A stretch of 64,000 bases of DNA from Microbacterium marinilacus (GCF_019753765.1 NZ_JAIJZW010000011.1:65079-129078); one strand, 5' to 3'. Shown: positions 1-8,947, numbered from the stretch's first letter. Notes: generated from the sequence alone by a model not told the origin. A program made the numbers and translations.

Positions 1-80
1 CCCCCCCGCCGGCCGGGGGGGGGGGGCGCGCCCCCCCCCCGCGCCGCCCCCCCCCCCCCGCCCCCCGCCCCCCCCCCCAC
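1..80. other. Low-complexity C/G tract, probable sequencing or assembly artefact
   Basis: Almost every base is C or G in long homopolymer blocks, with no coding or regulatory structure. The reading frame of the following dehydrogenase starts abruptly at its edge, without the N-terminal cofactor motif its family needs. A similar tract at 47793-47852 cuts a tRNA. Together these suggest a contig end filled with poly-G read artefact (common with two-colour sequencing chemistry) rather than genomic DNA. Confidence 0.8.
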
Positions 81-719
81 CCGCGGGTGGTCGAGGTCGC
101 ACGCGGTCTCGCCGCCGCGTCCGGCTCCGACGACGCGGCGCACGGCCTCGTCTTCGACGCCGCGGACGAGCAGAGCATCGTCGAGCTCGTGCGCGACGCG
201 ACGCGTGTCCTCGGCCGGATCGACACGCTCGTGACGTCGCACGGCATCCTCACCGAGTCGCCGCTGCAGGACATGGCGCTGACCCAGTGGGACGAGACCC
301 TGCGGATCGATCTGACGAGCGTCTTCCTCCTGTGCCGCGAGGTGCTGCCGGGCATGCGCGCCCGCGGGGACGGCCGGATCGTCAACGTGGCCTCGCAGCT
401 CGGTCAGAAGGGCGGCGACGGGATGGCGCACTACGCGGCGGCGAAGTCGGGCGTGATCGCCATGACGAAGTCGCTCGCGCTCGAGGTGTCCCGCGACGGC
501 GTGCTGGCCAACTGCATCGCGCCCGGCCCGATCAACACCCCCCTCGTGGAGGCGATCAGCGACGACTGGAAGACGGCGAAGCGCGAGGAGCTGCCCCTCG
601 GTCGCTTCGGCGAGGTCGACGAGGTCGCGCCGACGGCGGTGATGCTCGCCTCGAGCCCGTTCGGCGACCTCTACGTCGGGCAGACGCTCGGGCCCAACAG
701 CGGCGATGTGATGCCCTGA
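81..719 (+). CDS. SDR-family oxidoreductase, 5' truncated by the C/G tract
   Basis: Short-chain dehydrogenase/reductase, an NAD(P)-dependent oxidoreductase of unknown substrate. The part present (about 210 residues) covers the middle and end of the fold: VTSHG in place of the usual NAG motif, the serine segment VNVASQLGQ, and the catalytic pair in HYAAAKSG (Tyr-x-x-x-Lys). The C-terminal substrate loop is also present. The N-terminal TGxxxGxG cofactor loop, about 40-50 residues, is missing because the sequence upstream is the C/G tract. The GTG at 87 is therefore not a credible start, and I treat the gene as 5' partial. The stop overlaps the next start by one base (TGATG), so the two genes are probably co-transcribed. 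Its position beside amine catabolism genes hints at an amine or alcohol substrate, but that is a guess. Confidence 0.85.
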   Translation, partial: PRVVEVARGLAAASGSDDAAHGLVFDAADEQSIVELVRDATRVLGRIDTLVTSHGILTESPLQDMALTQWDETLRIDLTSVFLLCREVLPGMRARGDGRIVNVASQLGQKGGDGMAHYAAAKSGVIAMTKSLALEVSRDGVLANCIAPGPINTPLVEAISDDWKTAKREELPLGRFGEVDEVAPTAVMLASSPFGDLYVGQTLGPNSGDVMP

Positions 720-1204
720 TGTGCGGCGCGTGCGGCGGCGCGGTGCTGAGCGGAGCCGACAGGCTGCTCAACAGCGCCTACGGGCGCACCGTCGCCGCCG
801 CGCTCGCCAACGAGCTGGCACCGCGCCTGGCCGTGCGGCCATGGGCGATCGGCTGGGTCGTCCGGACGCCGAGCGGAGGCGCAGGCAGCCCCGCCACGTC
901 GGCCGAGCTGTTCGCGCGGCTCGCGGCGGGGCTGTCCGAGCGCCCCGGTGGCGAGGCATCGAGCCCGGTCGGCCTCCTCGCCCGCCTGCGGCAGCCGGCC
1001 CACAGGCCGGTCGAGACGGACCGCGCGACGTTCCCGGCGGCGGAGGTGCTCACTGCCGGAGGCGCGTCGCCCGCGCCTGCCGACCGAGTGCTCCATCACG
1101 TCTTCGCCGCGGGGCTCTCCGCGGCCCTCCGGGGCGTCGAGGAGCAGGTCGTGCTGGCCGATGCGGAAGGGGCATGGCGGCTGCGCTGCACGCCGCGTCA
1201 TTGA
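719..1204 (+). CDS. Hypothetical protein beginning MCGACGG
   Basis: A 161-residue protein I do not recognise. It starts with two cysteines in Met-Cys-Gly-Ala-Cys-Gly-Gly, which resembles half of a zinc knuckle, but no second pair of cysteines follows at a zinc-ribbon spacing. The rest is an alanine- and arginine-rich globular sequence with helical stretches. It has no signal peptide or membrane segment. The start ATG overlaps the stop of the dehydrogenase by one base, which argues for translational coupling and a related role. Codon use has the strong third-position G/C of the neighbours, so the gene is probably real. It ends 31 bases before the convergent lrp gene. Confidence 0.6.
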   Translation: MCGACGGAVLSGADRLLNSAYGRTVAAALANELAPRLAVRPWAIGWVVRTPSGGAGSPATSAELFARLAAGLSERPGGEASSPVGLLARLRQPAHRPVETDRATFPAAEVLTAGGASPAPADRVLHHVFAAGLSAALRGVEEQVVLADAEGAWRLRCTPRH

Positions 1205-1235
1205 CTCCGCGGCCGGAGCCGCGGCGCGAGCGCGG

Positions 1236-1703
1236 TCAGCGGGTTCCCCAGTTGTACAGCTGCTTGTGCAGCTTCAGGTAGACGAGCGTCTCGGTCGACG
1301 TGATCCCCGGGAGCGTGCGGATCCGCGAGTTCAGCAGCTCGATGAGCTCCTCGTCGTCCTCGCACACCACCTCGGCGATGAGGTCGAAGGATCCGGCGGT
1401 GAGCACGACGTAGATCACGAAGGGCATGGCGCTGAGCGCCTCGGCGACGGTGCGGGTGTCGCCGGACACCCGGATGCCGACCATGGCCTGGCGTGCGAAG
1501 CCCATCTGCACCGGGTCGGTCACCGCGACGATCTGCATCACGCCCGACTCGGTGAGGCGCTGCACGCGCTGGCGGACGGCGGCCTCGCTGAGTCCCACGG
1601 CCTTGCCGATCTCCGAGTACGGGCGCCGCCCGTCCTCCTGGAGCAGCTCGATGATCGCCTTCGAGGTGTCGTCCAGCACGGGGGTCGCTCGTCGTGAGGC
1701 CAT
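1236..1703 (-). CDS. Lrp/AsnC-family transcriptional regulator
   Basis: A 155-residue feast/famine regulator: N-terminal winged helix (about residues 10-60, with LSEAAVRQRVQRL as the recognition region) and C-terminal RAM ligand-binding domain (about 70-145). I start it at the ATG at 1703 rather than 1751. The hexamer GATACT lies six bases upstream of that ATG, which is the leaderless pattern seen repeatedly here, and the protein then has the usual family length. It diverges from the putrescine oxidase gene and shares a 140-bp intergenic region that holds two palindromes. A role as local regulator of putrescine oxidase is likely by context; the ligand could be a polyamine or amino acid, but nothing in the sequence fixes it. 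Confidence 0.9.
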   Translation of the reverse strand: MASRRATPVLDDTSKAIIELLQEDGRRPYSEIGKAVGLSEAAVRQRVQRLTESGVMQIVAVTDPVQMGFARQAMVGIRVSGDTRTVAEALSAMPFVIYVVLTAGSFDLIAEVVCEDDEELIELLNSRIRTLPGITSTETLVYLKLHKQLYNWGTR

Positions 1704-1780
1704 GCGACGAGTATCCCATTCGACGCGCGCCGGTGAAGATTCCTTACTCAAAGGCGTCGTTGGCTTCGAAATCAGTAGCT

Positions 1781-1809
1781 CAGATAAGTATCTGCAACGG
1801 ATTTCGTTG
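1781..1809. promoter_or_regulatory. Two adjacent palindromes in the lrp/puo intergenic region
   Basis: The first is CAGATAAGTATCTG at 1781-1794, six-base perfect arms around AG. The second is CAACGGATTTCGTTG at 1795-1809, five-base arms around five bases. They lie between the divergent lrp and putrescine oxidase genes, in DNA clearly more AT-rich than its surroundings, and 22 bases upstream of the likely puo -10 box (TATGCT, 1831-1836). This is where an operator for the divergent Lrp protein would be expected. Binding itself is inference. Confidence 0.5.
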
Positions 1810-1843
1810 TGCGGGGCGAGGCCGGTGGCCTATGCTCGCCCCC

Positions 1844-3205
1844 ATGACGCAAGAGATCATCCGTGACGTCGCGATCGTGGGCGCCGGCCCCGCTGGTCTG
1901 ACCGCCGCGACGCGGCTCAAGGCAGCGGGGCTCAGCGTGGCCGTGCTCGAGGCCCGCGACCGCGTCGGCGGTCGCACGTGGACAGACGACATCGACGGCG
2001 CGACCCTCGAGATCGGCGGCCAATGGGTGTCGCCCGACCAGGACGCGCTGCTCGAGACGCTCGACGAGCTCGGGCTCGAGACCTTCCCGCGGTACCGCGA
2101 GGGCGACAGCCTGTACATCTCGAGGACGGGAGAGCTCACCCGGTTCACGGGCGACATCTTCCCGGTGCCGCCCGAGACCGAGGCGGAGCTCGTGCGTCTC
2201 ATCGGCACGCTCGACGCGCTGGCGGCCGAGGTCGACCCCGACCGCCCGTGGGAGCACCCACGTGCTGCCGAGCTGGACAGCGTCTCCTTCGAGGCGTGGC
2301 TCGAGGCCGAGACGACCGATCAGGAGGCACGCGACAACATCGCGCTCTTCATCGGACCGGCCATGCTCACGAAGCCCGCTCACGCGTTCTCGACCCTGCA
2401 GGCGCTGCTGATGGCGGCGAGCGCCGGCAGCTTCACGAACCTCGTCGACGCCGACTTCATCCTCGACCGGCGGATCGTCGGCGGCATGCAGGAGGTATCG
2501 GTCCGCCTCGCCGCGCAGCTGGGCGACGACGTGCTGCTGGGGCAGCCCGTGCGGCGCATCCAGCACGGGCCCGACGGCGTCGTGGTCACCAGCGACCACG
2601 CCGTGGTGCGGGCGCAGCGCGTCGTGCTCGCCCACGCCCCGGTGCTGTACAGCCGCATCACCTTCGACCCGCCGCTGCCTCGCCGCCAGCACCAGCTGCA
2701 CCAGCATCTGTCCATGGGCCTCGTCATCAAGGTCCACGCCGTCTACGACCGGCCGTTCTGGCGCGAGGACGGCCTGTCCGGCACCGTCTTCAGCCCGTAT
2801 GAGCTGTGCCACGAGGCGTACGACAACACCAACCACGGCGACGACCGCGGCACGCTCGTGGGCTTCGTCTCCGACCAGAGGGCCGACGGGGTGTTCGAGC
2901 TGTCCGAGGCCGACCGCCGCGAGCGGATCCTCGAGTCGCTGGCCGCGTACTACGGGCCCCAGGCGAAGAGTCCGGTCGTCTATTACGAGAGCGACTGGGG
3001 CGCCGAGGAATGGACGCGCGGCGCCTACGCCGCCAGCTTCGACCTCGGCGGCCTGCACCGCTACGGCGCCGACCTGCACACCCCGGTCGGCCCCATCCGC
3101 TTCGCCTGCAGCGACATCGCCGGCGCGGGCTATCAGCACGTCGACGGCGCCATCCGCATGGGCCGCCGCGTCGCGCAGGACCTCATCACCGAGCTCGGCA
3201 CCTGA
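1844..3205 (+). CDS. puo: Putrescine oxidase-like flavin monoamine oxidase
   Basis: An FAD-dependent amine oxidase of 453 residues that probably oxidises putrescine to 4-aminobutanal with release of ammonia and hydrogen peroxide. The N-terminus has the dinucleotide-binding fold VAIVGAGPAGLTAA followed by EARDRVGGRTWT. The stretches IGGQWVSPDQ, LTKPAHAFS, YDNTNH and YYESDWG..EWTRGAYA match the Rhodococcus erythropolis putrescine oxidase as I remember it, more closely than generic MAO. The C-terminal flavin segment GYQHVDGAIRMG is present. I chose the ATG at 1844 because TATGCT sits seven bases upstream (leaderless pattern) and the glycine-rich loop then begins at about residue 14. An amine permease and an aldehyde dehydrogenase follow, giving a short catabolic operon. 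Confidence 0.9.
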   Translation: MTQEIIRDVAIVGAGPAGLTAATRLKAAGLSVAVLEARDRVGGRTWTDDIDGATLEIGGQWVSPDQDALLETLDELGLETFPRYREGDSLYISRTGELTRFTGDIFPVPPETEAELVRLIGTLDALAAEVDPDRPWEHPRAAELDSVSFEAWLEAETTDQEARDNIALFIGPAMLTKPAHAFSTLQALLMAASAGSFTNLVDADFILDRRIVGGMQEVSVRLAAQLGDDVLLGQPVRRIQHGPDGVVVTSDHAVVRAQRVVLAHAPVLYSRITFDPPLPRRQHQLHQHLSMGLVIKVHAVYDRPFWREDGLSGTVFSPYELCHEAYDNTNHGDDRGTLVGFVSDQRADGVFELSEADRRERILESLAAYYGPQAKSPVVYYESDWGAEEWTRGAYAASFDLGGLHRYGADLHTPVGPIRFACSDIAGAGYQHVDGAIRMGRRVAQDLITELGT

Positions 3206-3252
3206 CTCCCCACCCGGGACCGAGCGCACCCGACCCCAGAGGAAACCGATAC

Positions 3253-4812
3253 ATGACTCAGAGCACCCAGACCGGCGAACCCGGTCTCATCACGCAGGTG
3301 ATCTCGAACAAGGGACTGGCGGTCGGCGCCGTCGGCCTGTTCGGAGCGACCGTGATCGGCGTCTCCACCGTCGCCCCGGCCTACACGTCCACGGCCTCGA
3401 TCGGCCTCGCCGCGGCGGAGGTCGGGGAGCACGCGCCGGCCGTGATCCTGCTCGGCCTCATCCCCATGCTGCTGGTCGCGCTCGGCTACCGCGAGCTCAA
3501 CCGGGTGATGCCCGACTCCGGCACCACCTTCACCTGGGCCACGCGCGCGTTCGGGCCGTGGGTAGGCTGGATGGCCTCCTGGGGCCTCGTGATCGCGACG
3601 ATCCTGGTGCTCTCCAACCTCGCGGCCGTAGCCGTCGACTTCCTCTTCCTGCTCATCTCGCAGCTCACCGGCAACGCCGAGATCGCGAACCTCACGAGGA
3701 ACCCCTTCGTCAACGTGGCCGTGTGCCTGCTGTTCATGCTCGGCGCGACCTACCTGTCGTACCGGGACATGAAGGAGTCGAAGGTCTTCCAGGTCGTGCT
3801 CGTGGTCTTCCAGGTCGCGGTGCTGCTGCTGTTCGCGGGGCTCGCGATCGGCGAGGCAGCGGCGGGCGACGCGCCGCACGCGATCCCGTTCGACATCGGC
3901 TGGTTCAACCCTCTCGGCGTCTCCGACCTCGGCGCCATCGTCGCCGGCCTGTCGGTGTCGATCTTCATCTTCTGGGGGTGGGACGTCACGCTCACCATGA
4001 ACGAGGAGACGACCGACCCCGAGCGCACGCCCGGCCGCGCCGCCGCCCTCACGGTCGTCATCGTCGGCGCGCTGTACCTGCTGCTCACCGTCGCCTCGGT
4101 GATGTTCGCGGGCGTCGGCGACGAGCCAGGGGGCCTGCTGCACGAGGACGTCGTCGAGAACGTGTTCTTCGGCCTCGCCGACTCGGTGATGGGGCCCTGG
4201 GCGTTCCTGATCTCCCTCGCCGTCCTCGTCAGCTCGGTCGCCTCGCTGCAGTCGACGATCATCGGGCCCGCCCGCACCCTGCTGGCGATGGGCCACTACG
4301 GCGCGCTGCCCGCTGCCTTCGACTCGGTGAACCCCCGGCACAAGACCCCGGTGTTCGCGATCATCGTCTCGACCACGGTCGCGAGCGCGTTCTACGTGGT
4401 CATGCGCTTCGTCAGCGAGAACGTGCTGTGGGACACCATCCTCACGCTGGGCATGATGATCTGCTTCTACTACGGGCTCACGGCGTTCGCGTGCGTGTGG
4501 TTCTTCCGGCACCAGTGGCTCGACTCCGCCGGAGCGTTCCTGACCCGCTTCCTGGCGCCGCTCATCGGCGGCGTCACGCTGCTGGCGATGTTCGTGATGA
4601 CGCTGCGCGACTCCTTCGACCCCGACTACGGCTCCGGCGCCAACATCGGCGGCGTGGGCATCGTGGGCATCCTCGGCGTCGTCATCCTGTTGCTCGGCGG
4701 GATCATCATGGCGATCATGGCTGTGCGCCGCCCGGCCTTCTTCCGGGGCGAGATCCTGCCGATGCAGTCGCCGGCGAGCCAGAGGACCACGAACGAGAGG
4801 ACGAACCGATGA
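3253..4812 (+). CDS. APC-family amino acid/polyamine permease
   Basis: An integral membrane transporter of 519 residues in the amino acid-polyamine-organocation superfamily. It begins with a short cytoplasmic tail and the family start segment GLAVGAVGLFGATVIGVSTVAPAY, followed by about twelve hydrophobic helices, including the helix-6-type stretch IFIFWGWDVTLTMNEET. A clear ribosome site (GAGGAAA, 3238-3244) precedes the ATG. It lies between putrescine oxidase and an aldehyde dehydrogenase and overlaps the latter by four bases, so it most likely imports putrescine or a related amine. The family also carries amino acids, so the substrate is inferred from context. Confidence 0.88.
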   Translation: MTQSTQTGEPGLITQVISNKGLAVGAVGLFGATVIGVSTVAPAYTSTASIGLAAAEVGEHAPAVILLGLIPMLLVALGYRELNRVMPDSGTTFTWATRAFGPWVGWMASWGLVIATILVLSNLAAVAVDFLFLLISQLTGNAEIANLTRNPFVNVAVCLLFMLGATYLSYRDMKESKVFQVVLVVFQVAVLLLFAGLAIGEAAAGDAPHAIPFDIGWFNPLGVSDLGAIVAGLSVSIFIFWGWDVTLTMNEETTDPERTPGRAAALTVVIVGALYLLLTVASVMFAGVGDEPGGLLHEDVVENVFFGLADSVMGPWAFLISLAVLVSSVASLQSTIIGPARTLLAMGHYGALPAAFDSVNPRHKTPVFAIIVSTTVASAFYVVMRFVSENVLWDTILTLGMMICFYYGLTAFACVWFFRHQWLDSAGAFLTRFLAPLIGGVTLLAMFVMTLRDSFDPDYGSGANIGGVGIVGILGVVILLLGGIIMAIMAVRRPAFFRGEILPMQSPASQRTTNERTNR

Positions 4813-6167
4813 CGTACGCCGTCGTGAACCCCGCCACGGGCGAGACCCTGGCCGAGTACCCCTCCGCGACCGACGCGGAGATCCAGGACGCGCTCGCCCG
4901 CGCGCACGCCGGCTTCGCCGCCTGGCGCGCGACGCCGGTCAGCGAGCGGGCCGCCACGGTCCGCCGCGTCGCCGAGCTGCACCGGGAGCGCCGCGACGAG
5001 CTGGCCCGCGCGATCGTGCGCGAGATGGGCAAGCCGCTCGCCGCGGCCGAGGGCGAGGTCGACTTCGCCGCGGACATCGTGGAGTTCTACGCGGACAACG
5101 CCGAGCGGATCACGGCCGACCAGCCGCTGGACATCCTGGGGGAGGGCTCGGCCGTCGTCCGCCGGTCGCCGCTCGGGGTGCTGCTGGGCATCATGCCGTG
5201 GAACTTCCCCGCCTACCAGGTGGCGCGCTTCGCCGCGCCGAACCTGGTGATCGGCAACACGATCGTGCTGAAGCACGCGCCGCAGTGCCCGGAGTCGTCG
5301 GCGATCCTCGCGGCGATCTACGCCGATGCCGGCCTGCCGGACGGCGGATACGTCAACGTGTACGCGAGCAACGAGCAGGCGGCGACGATGATCGCCGACC
5401 CGCGCGTGCAGGGTGTGTCGGTGACGGGATCGGAGCGCGCCGGCTCGGCCGTGGCCGCGCTGGCGGGACAGCACCTCAAGAAGGTCGCGCTCGAGCTGGG
5501 CGGCTCGGACCCGTTCGTGCTGCTGTCGACCGACGACCTCGACACCGTCGTGCAGAACGCGGTCGACGCCCGCCTCGACAACAACGGCCAGTCGTGCAAC
5601 GGCGCCAAGCGCTTCGTCGTCGTGGACGACCTGTACGACGCGTTCCTCGAGAGGTTCGCGGCCGCGATGGCGGCGGCGCCCCTCGGGGATCCGCTCGCCG
5701 AGGACACGGTGCTCGGCCCGCTGTCGTCGTTCGCCGCGGCCGAGCGCCTGCAGGCGCAGGTCGATGGCGCCGTGGCGCAGGGCGCGCGCGTCGTCGTGGG
5801 CGGTGAGCGCTCCGGCGCCTACTTCCCGGCGACGGTGCTCGCCGACGTCACCCCCGACATGGACGTCTACCGCGAGGAGCTGTTCGGCCCCGTCGGCGTC
5901 GTCTACCGCGCAGCCGATGAGGCGGACGCGATCCGGATCGCGAACGACACCCCGTTCGGGCTCGGGTCGTACGTCTACACGACCGACCCGGCGCAGGCCG
6001 GACGCGTGGCGGACGCGATCGAGGCGGGCATGGTCTACGTCAACTGCGTGCTCGCCGACAGCCCCGAGCTGCCGTTCGGCGGCGTCAAGCGCAGCGGCAC
6101 GTCGCGCGAGCTCGGGCTGCTCGCCGCCGAGGAGTTCGTGAACAAGAAGCTGATCCGCGTGGCGTGA
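4809..6167 (+). CDS. NAD(P)-dependent aldehyde dehydrogenase (aminobutyraldehyde or succinate-semialdehyde type)
   Basis: A 452-residue soluble aldehyde dehydrogenase. The catalytic cysteine is Cys263 in NNGQSCNGAKR and the general base is Glu229 in LELGGSD. The oxyanion asparagine lies in GIMPWNFP. The C-terminal EELFGPV and PFGGVKRSG motifs are complete. It resembles the short GabD1-type succinate-semialdehyde dehydrogenases, but directly after a putrescine oxidase and permease the natural substrate would be 4-aminobutanal, giving GABA. The start overlaps the permease stop (ATGA). No GABA transaminase is nearby, so later steps must be encoded elsewhere. Transcription probably ends at the inverted repeat just downstream, 6181-6279. 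Confidence 0.88.
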   Translation: MTYAVVNPATGETLAEYPSATDAEIQDALARAHAGFAAWRATPVSERAATVRRVAELHRERRDELARAIVREMGKPLAAAEGEVDFAADIVEFYADNAERITADQPLDILGEGSAVVRRSPLGVLLGIMPWNFPAYQVARFAAPNLVIGNTIVLKHAPQCPESSAILAAIYADAGLPDGGYVNVYASNEQAATMIADPRVQGVSVTGSERAGSAVAALAGQHLKKVALELGGSDPFVLLSTDDLDTVVQNAVDARLDNNGQSCNGAKRFVVVDDLYDAFLERFAAAMAAAPLGDPLAEDTVLGPLSSFAAAERLQAQVDGAVAQGARVVVGGERSGAYFPATVLADVTPDMDVYREELFGPVGVVYRAADEADAIRIANDTPFGLGSYVYTTDPAQAGRVADAIEAGMVYVNCVLADSPELPFGGVKRSGTSRELGLLAAEEFVNKKLIRVA

Positions 6168-6180
6168 GCCGTTCGTCTTC

Positions 6181-6279
6181 GCACGACGCAGGATCCACGT
6201 CGCATGACGCAGGATCCGGAGCGGCGGGCTCGGCACGCCGCCGGACGCCGTGTCCGTCCCCTCGGATCCTGCGTCGTGC
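6181..6279. repeat. Dispersed intergenic inverted repeat, copy 1
   Basis: The left arm GCACGACGCAGGAT (6181-6194) is exactly complementary to the right arm ATCCTGCGTCGTGC (6266-6279). A second near-copy of the left arm, CATGACGCAGGAT, starts at 6203. The element lies 13 bases after the aldehyde dehydrogenase stop and before the convergent second lrp gene. It belongs to a family of four in this window, all placed just after a stop codon, so a role in 3'-end formation or transcript stability is plausible. Confidence 0.8.
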
Positions 6280-6290
6280 GGAACGCGGCG

Positions 6291-7175
6291 TCACAGCGTG
6301 ACGCGGGCGTAGGTCTCCTTCTTGACGTCGAGGTGCACCCAGGCCTCGGCGGTGCGCACGCCCGACCAGCCCCGCAGCTGCTCGACGACCGCCAGCAGCC
6401 GCGCCGCGCCCTCGGCGCGCACGGTGACGATGACGTCGAACGCCCCGAGCGACTCGGCCGCGAAGATGACCGAGTCGTGCGTCTGCAGCCGAGCGACGAC
6501 GTCCGCGCCGGCGCCGTCGAGCACGATGCCGATGCCGAGCGCGGGCGTCCCGGTCGCCGAGCGATGCCGCACGACCGCTCCGATCCGCAGCGCCCGGGAC
6601 GCGAGCAGGCGCACCACCCGGTGGCGCACCGCGGTGGGCGAACCTCCCACGCGGCGGGCGATCGCCGCGAACGGCAGCCGCCCGTCCTGCTCCAGCTCGG
6701 CGATGATGCGGCGGTCGCGCGCATCGACGGCGCCGTCGAACGGCCCGACCGGGCCGAGCACGTCCCGGACCACGGTGAGGTAGCGGGTCACGTCCGCGCG
6801 CCGGACGCCCGGCACCTCGCGGATCCGGGCGACGGCGCTCGCGATCGCGGCGTCGTCGCGCGCACGCAGCTCCAGCACGACCGGGGCGTCGCCCGTCACG
6901 AGCGACACGAACGTCGCGTCGTCCTCGGCGGCGACCGCATCGGCCACCGGCGCCGCGGGGCCGTCGACAGCGAGGCGCAGATACGCCATCGCGCCGAGGC
7001 CCAGCACGGCGGGATGAGCCGCCCCTCGCACCTCGAGCCGCCGCTCCGCGATCAGGCGGCGCACATGCTCGGCAGCCGTGGTGCGCGCCGTGTGCGTGGC
7101 CGCACCGAGCTGCGCGAACGACAGCCGGCCGTCGGCCTCGAGCAGGTGCACGATGCGCTCATCGAGGTCGTCCAT
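6291..7175 (-). CDS. Tandem-domain Lrp/AsnC-family regulator
   Basis: A 294-residue protein made of two complete Lrp units. The first helix-turn-helix is at about residues 1-50 (DERIVHLLEADGRLSFAQLG) with a RAM-like domain to about 140. The second helix-turn-helix follows at about 150-200 (DARDRRIIAELEQDGRLPFAAIA), with another RAM domain to the end. This double form is common in actinobacteria and is about twice the usual Lrp length. It diverges from the NCS1 permease gene at 7403, so it probably controls the permease, deiminase and carbamoylase genes. GGAGAGG upstream of the ATG can serve as ribosome site. Confidence 0.88.
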   Translation of the reverse strand: MDDLDERIVHLLEADGRLSFAQLGAATHTARTTAAEHVRRLIAERRLEVRGAAHPAVLGLGAMAYLRLAVDGPAAPVADAVAAEDDATFVSLVTGDAPVVLELRARDDAAIASAVARIREVPGVRRADVTRYLTVVRDVLGPVGPFDGAVDARDRRIIAELEQDGRLPFAAIARRVGGSPTAVRHRVVRLLASRALRIGAVVRHRSATGTPALGIGIVLDGAGADVVARLQTHDSVIFAAESLGAFDVIVTVRAEGAARLLAVVEQLRGWSGVRTAEAWVHLDVKKETYARVTL

Positions 7176-7402
7176 GCGTATCCGCCTCTCCGTGGGCGCC
7201 GATCCCGATTCGCGGAAGTTCGGGCGCTGATCGATCGCATCGACCCGACATCCATCGGGATGAACGTCAGATTAGCGCTCATCCGACGTCGAATCGGGCA
7301 ATGTTTCCGGCGCGTGACGCTCGACGTGATGTCGGCGCGACGTGCATCCCCTACAGTCGGGCCACGCTCGGCACACGCCGGCGCCCCGACGAAAGGCCCG
7401 CC

Positions 7403-8947
7403 ATGGTCAGCACCGTCTCCGCCGCCGCGGGGCTCAACGCTCCGCCCTCGACCACCGTCATCGAGCAGTACGGCACCGGTACGATCCCCGACGCGGATCG
7501 CACGGCACGCCCGCTCGACCTGTTCCGCCTCGTCTTCGGCGGCGCGAACACGATCGCGACCGTCGTGCTCGGCACGTATCCGATCCTGTTCGGGCTCTCG
7601 TTCCGGGACGGCGTGATCGCGATCGTTCTCGGCCTCGTGGCCGGCGCCCTGATCCTCGCCCCCCTGTCGCTGTTCGGCCCGCGCAACGGAACGAGCAACT
7701 CCGTCGCCTCGTCCGCCCACCTCGGCGTCCACGGTCGTGTCGTCGGCTCGTTCCTGTCGCTGCTGACCGCGGTCGCCTTCTTCTCGATCTCGGTCTGGTC
7801 CTCCGGCGACGTGCTCGTGGGCGGGGCCGAGCTCGCGTTCGGACTGCCCGCGAGCGAAGGCAGCTACGCGGTCGCGTATGCGCTGTTCGCGGTGCTGGTG
7901 CTGGTCGTCTGCATCTACGGCTTCCGGTTCATGCTGCTGGTGAACAAGATCGCCGTGATCGCCGCGACCGCGCTGTTCCTGCTCGGCATCGTGGCCTTCG
8001 CCGGCACGTTCGACCCCGGCTACGCCGGCATCTTCGGGCCGGGGGCCGACGCCGCCACGCAGGCGCTCTACTGGCCGTCGTTCCTCGGTGCCGCGCTCGT
8101 GGTGATGTCCAATCCCGTCTCGTTCGGCGCGTTCCTCGGCGACTGGGCGCGCTACATCCCGCGCGACACCCCCAAGCGCCGGGTGATGGCCGCAACGTTC
8201 CTCGCGCAGGCCGCCACGATCGTGCCCTTCCTGTTCGGGCTGGTCACCGCCTCGATCGTCGCGACCGCGATCCCCGACGCGCTCGCATCGGGCGACTACG
8301 TCGGCGGCCTGCTGCAGATCTCGCCGTCGTGGTACTTCGTCCCCGTCTGCCTGATCGCGCTGATCGGCGGCATGTCGACCGGCACCACCGCGCTGTACGG
8401 CACCGGGCTCGACTTCTCGAGCGTGTTCCCGCGCTTCAGCCGCGTGCAGTCGACCGTGCTGATCGGCGTCATCGCCATCGCCATCATCTTCGCGGGCCGC
8501 TTCCTCTTCGACGTCGTCACCTCGATCTCGACCTTCGCCGTGCTGATCGTCACGTGCACCGTGCCGTGGATGGTTGTCATGATCGTCGGCTGGGTGACCC
8601 GTCGCGGCTGGTACGACCCCGACGCTCTGCAGGTGTTCAACCGCCGCCAGCGCGGCGGACGGTACTGGTTCGCGCACGGCTGGAACTGGCGTGGGCTCGC
8701 CGCGTGGCTCGTCTCCGCGCTGGTCGGGCTGCTGGCGGTGAACCTGCCGGGTCAGTTCGAGGGGCCGCTCGCTGCGCTCACCGGTGGAGTCGACCTCAGC
8801 ATCCCGCTCGGGATCGGCCTCGCCCTGGTGCTGTACCTCGGCCTGCTGTGGCTGTTCCCGGAGCCTCGCGACGCGTTCGGCCCGGACGGGCCGCGGTTCG
8901 TGCCCGCCGGCCCCGCCGCCGGGATCCCCGTCACGGACGCGCGCTGA
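7403..8947 (+). CDS. NCS1-family purine/cytosine-type permease
   Basis: A 514-residue membrane transporter of the nucleobase-cation-symport-1 family, which imports purines, pyrimidines, allantoin, hydantoins or related nitrogen compounds. It has about twelve hydrophobic helices. The segment RLVFGGANTIATVVLGTYP and the later ALVVMSNPVSFGAFLGDWARYIP, with GDWARY, are typical of the family. The ATG at 7403 is preceded by GAAAGG at 7391-7396, and TACAGT at 7352-7357 is a plausible -10 box. It heads a run of three genes with the deiminase and the M20 carbamoylase. The cargo may therefore be a guanidino or ureido compound instead of a nucleobase; this is inference. Confidence 0.85.
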   Translation: MVSTVSAAAGLNAPPSTTVIEQYGTGTIPDADRTARPLDLFRLVFGGANTIATVVLGTYPILFGLSFRDGVIAIVLGLVAGALILAPLSLFGPRNGTSNSVASSAHLGVHGRVVGSFLSLLTAVAFFSISVWSSGDVLVGGAELAFGLPASEGSYAVAYALFAVLVLVVCIYGFRFMLLVNKIAVIAATALFLLGIVAFAGTFDPGYAGIFGPGADAATQALYWPSFLGAALVVMSNPVSFGAFLGDWARYIPRDTPKRRVMAATFLAQAATIVPFLFGLVTASIVATAIPDALASGDYVGGLLQISPSWYFVPVCLIALIGGMSTGTTALYGTGLDFSSVFPRFSRVQSTVLIGVIAIAIIFAGRFLFDVVTSISTFAVLIVTCTVPWMVVMIVGWVTRRGWYDPDALQVFNRRQRGGRYWFAHGWNWRGLAAWLVSALVGLLAVNLPGQFEGPLAALTGGVDLSIPLGIGLALVLYLGLLWLFPEPRDAFGPDGPRFVPAGPAAGIPVTDAR

